A DNA stretch of 64,000 bases from Hysterangium stoloniferum (taxonomy: Eukaryota; Basidiomycota; Agaricomycetes; Hysterangiales; Hysterangiaceae). How positions within the stretch are numbered: the stretch's first letter is position 1; the number at the start of each line of letters is the position of its first letter. The stretch covers positions 372,001 to 436,000 of the forward strand of contig WHVD01000059.1 of assembly GCA_015178975.1 (NCBI GenBank). Reading direction: 5' to 3'. Below the pieces are notes generated by a model. It saw only the letters and a program-made list of their open reading frames with translations, had not been told where the DNA came from and ran no database searches. Position numbers and translations under genes: made by a program. Below, piece by piece: positions 56,786 through 64,000 of this stretch.

Positions 56786-57490
56786 GTGATGAGTAGTCCC
56801 AGATCTTGGGGCAGAATTTCCAATGGGATATTCCAGACACTTCCTGGAAATATGTCCTCAGAGTTTCCAGGGATTAGTAGCAGGAGTATCAGAATATTGC
56901 CAGAGTACAGATGGACTTGGCTTCAGCTTATGTGCTGCATCCTTGTGCACTCACTTGGGTGTCCATATTTCAGAGGATGAATATATGCTGGAATGTTTAT
57001 GGATACTCAGAAGTTCTGGGAGTTCTGGATATCCAGAGTCCAGAAAGTTCCAAAGATTGAGTGTACAGAAAGACAGAAGAGATACAAATTAATTTGAGAT
57101 TAAAACTAGAGAGTAAGTACATGACTGTGGAAGACTATATAGATATTCCAATAATTGTACTACAAATCTATAAGTATAATAAGACAGATTAGGATGAAGA
57201 TTCCAAAATGGGAATACAACAAGAACAATAAACAAGTGAATGAATAACTGTTAACCTGTCAGTTACCAAATATGGAACAAGGATGAGGTTTGGAAATATG
57301 GAAACTATAAATGTTCCATAGTTGGAAATCGAGTCAGATATTGAGTCGAAAAGTCAGATTGGAGACTTGGGGTGGAAAGTCAGATAAGAGATGGGAGTCT
57401 GACTGGGAGTCCAGGCCAGGAAATGACCACAGAACATGTGTAGAAGTCAACTACTGAAGGGCAGAGTCTGATGAGTTCCAGGTCATAACA
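56786..57490 (-). repeat. Decayed LTR, antisense on plus strand (left end approximate)
   Basis: Ends GGTCATAACA at 57490 (sense start TGTTATGACC, as in the LTRs at 42308 and 43784) and has the hairpin core at 56909-56940. Almost no CpG. The left end lacks a recognisable TGTTAAG. Confidence 0.6.
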
Positions 57491-58023
57491 GGAGGTGTCT
57501 AAATGAGGGCAGAATACCAGAATGGAATTTGCCTTGAAGGGATGAGGGTCAGGTTCCAGTGGATTCCGGATCTTAATACTGGTCCAGAAGATGGTTCGGA
57601 CCCAGAGATAATATCTGGGAAATACTCCAAAGAGTTTCCAGGAACAGTGTGTCAGGGCAATATATATAATATATATTTGCCATTTATTTTTTGATTTTAG
57701 TTTATTTTATTTTATTTTATTTTATTATGCACCTACAAACAGTACAGGCAGAGGTGCAAGCACAATTATGTAATCACACTGCTGCCTGCATGAAAAGCAG
57801 CCACACAGCAACATAGAAATGTGGCGCAATGCAGCAGGGGCATGGCCAAATGACAGTGCCAACATGAGGCTGATGCTGCCACCTATGTACAATGGACATA
57901 TTGTAGCTGTCATGCAGTGACACTGCGACACAATGCAGCATGGCATGGCCAAATGATGGTGCTGACATAAGGCTGATGCCACCGCCTACACCCTGATGGA
58001 CACACAGTGCAAAGCACTGTGTG
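57491..58023. repeat. Microsatellite and short tandem repeats
   Basis: A TTTTA-type microsatellite at about 57695-57727, then two imperfect units of about 115-120 bp (from about 57820 and 57935) sharing AATGCAGCA, CATGGCCAAATGA and GGCTGATGC. No gene. Confidence 0.7.
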
Positions 58024-58785
58024 TGTTATGACTGTGACACAACCCTGTCACAATCTGACAGTCCCCAATGATACTATTGTCTGCTGGTGTTTCAAGTTAT
58101 TGACCAAATCATCATATTGGCAACCATCGGTACACCGACACTGATGTATACATACCTTCATGGCAATCAAACCCCATTATGCCCCTGTCAAGTTAGGCTC
58201 ATACCATCTGGTTATGCTTTGATACATCCCCTTTTATTATGATGATCCATTCTACTCTATGTTTCACATATGCCTGTATATACTTGTAGCCCTTGGACTA
58301 TTCCCTTTTCTCATAATTCCACTCTTGGTTAATCACAACTTCCAATCTTATCATAACCTTCCAGTCCCTAGTCAAGTTTATTTGTCACTAATTGGACATC
58401 CCACTCTTACCTTAGTTAGTATTTCGAGATGCCGATAACTAGTATTTAAGTCCAACTGTAATGTAGCTACAAATCAATCAGAATATTGACTCAGAACACT
58501 TGTATACTGTACATCTCTCATAGTCTTGCTCTAAATATCCTGCTCTCTGCCTCTGCTTGCACTCGCTCACCCTCAGTATCTGACCCTTTGACCCAACACT
58601 TATCCTTCGGTTTCCAATCAGTGATTTACCAAGAGGGTTACTTGACAGGACTAGTTTTCTGCCCACCCAAAATTTAAGGACACCCGACAGTAACCTGTGA
58701 GGGCACAGCATATAAGCTGAAGCCAAGTCCTTCTGTTCAGTCCCCTGTCAGTCTACCAACATCAGTCAGTTTTCTGTTCTTAACA
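58024..58785 (+). repeat. Element H 5' LTR
   Basis: 762 bp, TGTTATGACTGTG..CTTAACA, followed by GT and ATATTCTGATT (58788-58798), complementary to AATCAGAATAT at 58476-58486. TATTTAAG starts 33 nt before that 11-mer. Hairpin core at 58703-58733. Confidence 0.85.
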
Positions 58786-58787
58786 GT

Positions 58788-58798
58788 ATATTCTGATT
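58788..58798 (+). promoter_or_regulatory. Element H self-primer binding site
   Basis: ATATTCTGATT, two bases after the LTR, perfectly complementary to the LTR sequence at 58476-58486, as expected for Tf1-type self-priming. Confidence 0.7.
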
Positions 58799-58821
58799 TC
58801 ACACTCACATTTCCATCAATC

Positions 58822-59213
58822 ATGCCTCCGAGGAAAAAAGATGTTAAGCCAAGTGGCGAAGCAGAATCTTCCACCCTCCACCCTCCAATCTCCATTCCTG
58901 GATACAGCCTGAGCTACTCCGAAAACCCACAACCCAAACCCTCCAAAGAATCCCACTTTGTGGAAATTACTGGTGACACTGAGGAAGTACCCAAAGCCAC
59001 CAAACCCAAAACACCTGAAGAGGTTAACAATCAGTCAGCCCCTGGACCCAAACCCAAGGATAGCAACCAGTCTATACCTCAAGCCAGTGGTCCTACAAAG
59101 TCCACAAAACAAAAGCCAGATTTCACTCCCGACAAAGTATGAGAATTGTTCTCAGGTACCTTAGGATCCCTTAATGATTTTTTAAAGAACAATACCAAGG
59201 AAAAGGAACCTGG
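58822..59213 (+). pseudogene. Element H gag N-terminal part, interrupted by element I
   Basis: MPPRKKDVKPSGEAESS and a Pro/Lys/Glu-rich stretch, then TGA at about 59140 (GTA TGA GAA, CGA expected) followed in frame by ELFSGTLGSLNDFLKNNTKEKEPG. It is cut by the LTR at 59214. The start matches gag of A and E. Confidence 0.8.
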
Positions 59214-59491
59214 TGTTAGGATATGTACAGGGTGGGTTTCTGGAGAAACCTGTGGAATATCTGATAGGACTTGGCTTCAGCTTATAGGCTGTGCCCTCGC
59301 TAGATCGTCGAGTCCAATTTCAGACGGATGGATGGGAATCCCAGGGAGTCTGGGTGGGGGTTGTGGGTCGTGAGTTGTAAGTCGGAGGTTGTGGGTCGTG
59401 AGTCGAGACTGGTGAGAGAGATAGATACGCCGGAGCCCATGGGCTCTGACTAGTGCAAGCGGTGTGATTCAAGTAAGGTTTTAGAGCGGAA
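59214..59491 (-). repeat. Element I 3' LTR fragment
   Basis: TGTTAGGATATGTACAGGG onward matches 8022-8300; ends at TTAGAGCGGAA where integrase sequence begins. Hairpin core at 59267-59297. Confidence 0.9.
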
Positions 59492-60687
59492 GAATTGAGC
59501 TTTGACAAAAACACGATCGCCAATCTTGAAGTTTGGTGGCGGGATCTGGTGTTTGTCTGCTGAATATTGGTATTGCTCTTGGGTGGACAGTATTGCAGTC
59601 CGGAGTTCTTCATGGAGCTCATGGAGGTCTGTGGTGAACTCTTGAGTGCGAGCAGAGGCGAGATTTCGTTCTGGATGTACTGTAATATTTGGATTATATC
59701 CTTTATTTGCAAAGAATGGGGAAATGCCAGTAGTGGCTGAAGGTGCATTGTTGTAAGCAAACTCTGCAAGTGGTAACAAGGATTTTTAATTGTCCTGTTG
59801 GTAGTTGCAATATACGTGGAGGTATTGTTCCAATGTCTGGTTGACGCGTTCGGTTTGTCCGTCGCCTTCCAGGTGATGTCCGGATGTGAAATGTAATGTC
59901 ATGTCCAAGGATTTCCTGACGGATCTAAAGAAGTGAGAGATGAACTCTGATCCTCGATCGGAAGTCATGTGGGACGGAACTCCGTGCTTGGAAAATACGT
60001 GGATAATGAAAAGTTCTGCTAACTGCACAGACGTAATTGTGTCATATGTAGGGATGAATATACCTTGTTTTGAGAATCTGTCAACAACGACTAGAATGGC
60101 AGAAAAGCCTTCGGAATCTGGTAGGTGTTCAATGAAATCCATAGAGATAGAATTCCACGGATGTTTCAGTACCAGGAGTTGTTTCAAAAGGCCGTATGGC
60201 TTGTGTCGCTGAGATTTCGAGCGGGGACAAGTAGTGCAAGATTTACAATAGTGCTTAACGAATCCAGGAGTCCGGGCCAAGTGTATTCTCTTCTTATTAA
60301 TGATAGAGTTTTGTTGTACCCAAAATGTCCTGAGAGTGGATGATCATGTTTGTATTGAAGGATCCTGAGGCAGAGGCCATTGGAGTCCGGTACATAGATT
60401 CAATCATCAAGTCTAATGAAACCATGTTGATCAAGAGACCACCAGGGTTGACTGGGATCCACAGGATTGTCAAGGTGAGCTTTAGTAATTGGGTCTAGTG
60501 GAATTGCCGATAGAATATCTTGATGTAACTTCTCAATATCCATAATGATAATTCCACGGACAATGGGATTGATGAGGAAAGTTGTGCAGACCGATGTGGT
60601 AAGTTGTTGATTCATGAAAATAGGTTTCAGGTTGTGCGGATTTACCGTGGCATAGTCATTGCTCCCCTCTTTAGGATAGACATTCCA
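59492..60687 (-). pseudogene. Element I integrase, disrupted
   Basis: HHCC region remnants (60300-60225, CKSCTTCPRSK), MDFIEHLPD, TSDRGSEF and QTERVNQTLEQYL with all three catalytic residues. Then FAYNNAPSATTGISPFF and the basic segment FKIGDRVFVKAQFF before the deletion. Stops: TGA at about 60410 (CGA in element A), TAA near 59785, TGA near 60687. Chromodomain lost. Confidence 0.88.
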
Positions 60688-62760
60688 TCATCTAGTTAAA
60701 GCGTCAGGTTTGCTGCCGAGATGGCCAGGTCGAAAGCAGATAATCATGTTGTTGAAGGGAGATAGATATTCAGACCTGCAGGCCTGCCGGCGGGTCAAAA
60801 GTTTTGTGGTAGAAAAGTATTCCAGGTTTTTGTGATCTATTACAACGTCAATAGGAGTTCCTGAGCTTTCCAAATAGTGTCGCCACGCTTTGAAAGCTGA
60901 AAAGATTGCCAGGAGTTCTTTATCATGAACGTCGTAGTTGAGCTCTGCTCCGGTAAAAGTCCGGGATAGAAAAGCCACGGGGTGGACTTCTCCATCGGAG
61001 TCCTGGATAGACAGAATGGCTCCAAGCGCATAGTCTGAGGTGTCCATTTCAACAATGAGTGGGAAGTCCGGTTTCCAATGCGACAGAATAGGAGCTGAAG
61101 AAAAAGAATTTTTTAAAAGATTGAAAGCTTTTTGACACTTATCGTTAAAATTCCATGAAGTACCCTTACATGTAAGATGGGTAAGGGGTATCGTGATGTC
61201 GGAATATCCACAGATAAATTGTCTGTAAAAATTGGCAAATCTGAGGAAGGATTGTATATCTTTAACTGTTTGGGGTTCGGGCCAATCTTTGATGACTTGC
61301 ACTTTAGTTTTGTCCATGCGGAGTCCATCGGGTCCCATCATGAAACCCAGGTATTCCACGGAGTCTGTGTCAAAAGTACATTTTTTACCATTCGTGAATA
61401 AACCATGTTGTCTGAGTCTCTGGAGAACTTCACGGACTTGTTTGTCGTGTTCTGTGGGATTCTCGGAGTAGATAAGAATGTCATCCAAGTAAACAATGAT
61501 GCATACATCGAGCATGTCAGAGAAAATGATGTTGATAAAATGCTGAAAAACAGATGGAGCATTGGTGAGTCCAAAGGGTATCACCAACCACTCGAAGGCC
61601 CCATAACAGGTTCTAAAAGTGGTTTTCCATTCGTTGCCTACGGCAATCCGGACCAAATGATAGGCATGTTTGAGATCTATTTTGGTGTAAATCTGGGCAT
61701 TCCGGAGAGCATCGAGCAGATCAGATATAAGTGGGAGTGGATATTTATCCTTTTTAGTGACAGCATTGAGTCCTCTAAAATCAACACATAGTTGAAGGGA
61801 TCCATCTTTTTTTCTGACAAACAGAACAGGTGCTCCAAAAGGAGACTTTGAGGATCTGATAAAACCTATGGACAAATGTTCATCCAGGAAATCACAGATT
61901 GTGGAAAGTTCCATGGATGAGAGTGGGTAAATATGTCCTAGGGGTGGCTGGGCGCCATCTTCGAGATTGATTTTTAAGTCGTATTCTCTGTGAGGTGGAA
62001 GCCGGTCAGCTTTTTGCTTGCTAAAAACATCTGTGAAGTCATGATATTTCTCTGGGACACCTTCTAGGTCAGCAGCTTCCTCAGATTCAGATACTGGTAT
62101 TGAAAAATGTCCAGTTGCTTCATCAATTTTTAAGTTGATAGTGAATGCCTGGGACCTGTCCATTTTTGAAGCCCTAATAAAAGCTGCAGCATTAATCAGA
62201 GAAATAGATGGAGGTGCCATGGGTTCCGGGGAAGCCATGGGTGCCGTAGGGATCACAGGAGTCTTCGAGACTGCAGGTGCTGGGAAGGCCGAGACGGGTG
62301 CAGTTTCCTCAGCTGCCGTGGGAGTCCAGAATGTTATACTGTTAGCTATCCAGTCAATCAACGGATTGTAGTGGGTAAGCCAGTTATGTCCTAGGACCAC
62401 CGAGCAACTTGAGTCTAACTGGGTCACATAGAAAGTGGCCAATTGAGATGTTCCACATGGGAAACAGATGGATAAATCACAAGCTTGGGTAACAACTGAA
62501 TTACTTGTGCCATCGAAGAGGCAGAGACTGACGGGATTTATTGAATAAGTTGACAAAGAATTCTTTTGTGTGAATTTTGTATCTAAAAAACAATGAGTTG
62601 AACCTGAATCTATAAGAGCTGAAAAAACGAATTTCGGAATCATATTAGACATAAGTTTAACGGAAAATGAATCAGAATGCGAAAGAGCGGATGCGTTGAG
62701 ATGGGTAAACTCTTGAATGCGTGGAGAGGCAATGCAACCCCCAACCCGTGTGGAGTCCAT
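60688..62760 (-). CDS. Element I pol: protease, reverse transcriptase, RNase H
   Basis: 690-codon open frame. Protease near residues 50-62 (ALIDSGSTHCFLD, DSG instead of DTG). RT: GFIRSSKSPFGAPVLFVRKKDGSLQ fingers, YTKIDLKHAYHLVRIA, FEWLVIPFGLTNAPSVFQ and the YLDDILIYS palm with both Asp. Connection and RNase H: FLRFANFYRQFICGYSDI, EMDTSDYALGAILSIQDSDG, FSRTFTGAELNYDVHDKELLAI, DVVIDHKNLEYFSTTKLLT. It begins with an ATG 8 nt after the gag stop, in the -1 frame relative to gag. It ends at TGA after DALTR, before integrase. It has the only intact RT frame in the window. Confidence 0.92.
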   Translation of the reverse strand: MDSTRVGGCIASPRIQEFTHLNASALSHSDSFSVKLMSNMIPKFVFSALIDSGSTHCFLDTKFTQKNSLSTYSINPVSLCLFDGTSNSVVTQACDLSICFPCGTSQLATFYVTQLDSSCSVVLGHNWLTHYNPLIDWIANSITFWTPTAAEETAPVSAFPAPAVSKTPVIPTAPMASPEPMAPPSISLINAAAFIRASKMDRSQAFTINLKIDEATGHFSIPVSESEEAADLEGVPEKYHDFTDVFSKQKADRLPPHREYDLKINLEDGAQPPLGHIYPLSSMELSTICDFLDEHLSIGFIRSSKSPFGAPVLFVRKKDGSLQLCVDFRGLNAVTKKDKYPLPLISDLLDALRNAQIYTKIDLKHAYHLVRIAVGNEWKTTFRTCYGAFEWLVIPFGLTNAPSVFQHFINIIFSDMLDVCIIVYLDDILIYSENPTEHDKQVREVLQRLRQHGLFTNGKKCTFDTDSVEYLGFMMGPDGLRMDKTKVQVIKDWPEPQTVKDIQSFLRFANFYRQFICGYSDITIPLTHLTCKGTSWNFNDKCQKAFNLLKNSFSSAPILSHWKPDFPLIVEMDTSDYALGAILSIQDSDGEVHPVAFLSRTFTGAELNYDVHDKELLAIFSAFKAWRHYLESSGTPIDVVIDHKNLEYFSTTKLLTRRQACRSEYLSPFNNMIICFRPGHLGSKPDALTR

Positions 62761-62785
62761 GGGGTTGCTTACTCTTTTTTCAAGT
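62761..62785 (-). promoter_or_regulatory. Gag-pol junction with A6 run
   Basis: Sense reads TTG AAA AAA GAG TAA GCAACC, then CC ATG. Pol lies in the -1 frame and is open upstream of its ATG over the A run. The A run, GTAAGCAACC and spacing are kept in A (14277-14300) and F (43642-43660), where the ATG is absent. A -1 frameshift or termination-reinitiation is possible. Confidence 0.5.
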
Positions 62786-64000
62786 CAGAAGCCTGTTTGT
62801 CCTTCGACGGGGTTTCCATGGAGGCCTTGGCTGTTAGACCCTTAGAAGAGTTTGCTTTTACCAGTGGACATTCCGGGACTCGATGACTGGGTTTCCTGCA
62901 CAAGAGACAGAGGTTATTGTCTATACGACGTTGTCTTTCCTGTGGAGTCAATTTGCCATCGGGTCCGAGTTTGCCTGAGAGGTCGGGTTTTCCGGCTTGC
63001 TTGCCAGACTGTTGACCCTTGTTATTGTCCTTGTTGTTATTGTTGTTGTTGTTGTTGTTTGAAGACTTTTTATCGTTCTTCTTGTCAGATTGCATGGAGT
63101 TTTGGTTGCTGGTTGATGAATTGTTGTTGTTGTCTTTATTGGCTGTGGACTTGTTCACTTTGTACGCGGAGGTCTTGCGGGCAACTTCCACACGACATTC
63201 CCAATAACATGCATCTGCGTTTTGAGCTTTGAAGCACATACGGGACAGGGTTTTTGGCTTGCCATCTTCTCCTTTTGAGACTTCGTCTTTAAGGCGGGAC
63301 GGCAAACCGGCGTAGAATTGGTGGCAGAGAGCAGGATCGCCCCACTGACAACGAGCTGCAGGATTATTGAATTGGACGATGTAGTCCATGATGCACTGTG
63401 TGTCCTTTATACGAAGATTTGTGAGACTATTCTTGGCTTCTCCTGTCGGGTCATACAGGCCAAAGTTGGTTTCAAGCTCCTCAACAAAAGCATCCCAATT
63501 GTCAAGCCAGAGCGGCTCTTCCTCGGACATTCCGCTAAAAGCCGGTTCGAACCATTTCAACGCAGATCCCGACAAGTATGAAAGTGCGTAGTTGACTTTT
63601 CGGGAGTCCATGGAGAATGCAGCAGATTGATCGCGGAAATTGAAGTGACATTGCATGAGGAAAGTAGAGAGCTTGTTTGGGTTGGAACCCATGAAGGGTT
63701 CCAGAGCATTGACTTTTGACCGTGGAGGTTCTTGTTCCTTTTTCTTTCATTCTTCGAGCAGGTGCGTCATGAATTTATCTATAGTACCTGCTAAAAATTC
63801 AGAAGTAGGATCCCCCAAGTGCAGTCGTTCGATAGGCAGAGGAATTTCGACACCTTTGCCCTTGTCGGGGGCCACAGATTCATCCTGGTTTTCTGGGACT
63901 TCTTCGATATGGGCTTCTTCCGTGGATTCCAACTGGTTCACAAGCGTCTGACTGGTATACAGAGTTAACAGGGAATGAAGAGTCAACGGTCCAGGTAATG
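62769..64000 (-). pseudogene. Element I gag (one TGA; start outside the window)
   Basis: From the right edge: acidic N-terminal region (IEEVPENQDESVAPDKG), TFMTHLLEE then TGA at about 63745 (same as element A). Capsid follows (MGSNPNKLSTFLMQCHFNF, SGSALKWFEP, WDAFVEELETNFG, YIVQFNNPAARCQWGDPALC, FYAGLPSRLKDEV). Next are the Asn-rich linker and an intact zinc knuckle CLLCRKPSHRVPEC (about 62925-62880). Gag packages element RNA. 307 codons are open from the internal ATG at 63692. Confidence 0.85.

Larger units (their letters stand above)
59214..64000 (-). mobile_element. Element I: chromodomain-type gypsy retrotransposon, 3' end deleted, runs off the window
   Basis: Minus strand: partial 3' LTR joined directly to integrase, then RNase H, RT and protease in one open frame, and gag to the right edge. 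Same family as element A, with more intact coding sequence. Missing: most of the 3' LTR, accessory gene, chromodomain (deleted at 59487-59491). The 5' LTR lies outside the window. Inserted in gag of element H. Confidence 0.9.

Noticed and set aside
62852..63232. Cys-rich plus-strand frame (CYCPCCYCCCCCC)
   Set aside because: It is the complement of the Asn-rich linker in gag of element I, not a metal-binding protein.

Overview
The window is from a filamentous basidiomycete, most likely an Agaricomycete. Host genes are split by short (about 30-125 bp) GT-AG introns. They include a fungal GPI-anchored cupredoxin-like protein and a Vps3844-type ER membrane protein. The repeats are chromodomain Ty3/gypsy elements of a kind common in mushroom genomes. 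No species is assigned. Only four host protein-coding genes could be modelled end to end: a cupredoxin-like secreted protein (1854-2714, minus), a Vps3844-family protein (30961-32077, plus), a fungal sulfotransferase-like protein (33571-34528, minus) and an ARF GTPase (40137-40988, minus). Most of the rest is nested transposable-element DNA.

Layout. 1-3750: host DNA with the cupredoxin gene. 3753-7571: a decayed gypsy element (C). 8022-23289: a gypsy element (A, minus strand) bounded by 813-815 bp LTRs and a CTTAT target duplication. Its pol carries a solo LTR (10538-11260, TSD ATGCT) and its gag carries a complete, different gypsy element (B, 14916-21784, TSD GCGT). A itself sits in an inverted-repeat element. 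23290-30240: a degenerate transposase-like gene and a PIF/Harbinger-like MITE. 30458-36450: a host island (Vps3844, sulfotransferase, a tRNA-like sequence, and a partial copy of the ARF promoter plus exon 1). 36732-39530: solo LTRs, a truncated element (E) and minisatellites. 40137-41167: ARF. 42308-46669: a decayed plus-strand gypsy element (F) carrying a solo LTR and a MITE. 46670-51962: gypsy element G (minus), whose LTR holds a Tc1/mariner element. 52360-58023: LTR remnants, a purine-rich minisatellite and a solo LTR. 58024-59213: the 5' end of a plus-strand element (H), interrupted by element I (59214 to the right edge, minus), whose 2 kb protease-RT-RNase H frame is open.

Three observations stand out. 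First, elements A and G carry, between integrase and 3' LTR and on the opposite strand, a spliced gene for a coiled-coil protein with a CX2CX6C-X9/10-CX2CX6C pattern. This is the Zn2Cys6 binuclear-cluster spacing. Each copy has its own TATA box 57-58 bp before the ATG. Second, four element families place an 11-nt sequence two bases inside the 5' LTR that is perfectly complementary to an 11-mer inside their own LTR. That LTR 11-mer lies 33-34 nt from the start of a TATA-like box. The 11-mer changes between families but pairing is kept, as expected for Tf1/sushi-type self-priming. Third, a roughly 30-bp motif able to fold as a hairpin is kept in 16 LTRs of otherwise diverged families. Nonsense codons are largely TGA where CGA is expected, and older copies are CpG-poor, which fits C-to-T decay of methylated repeats.
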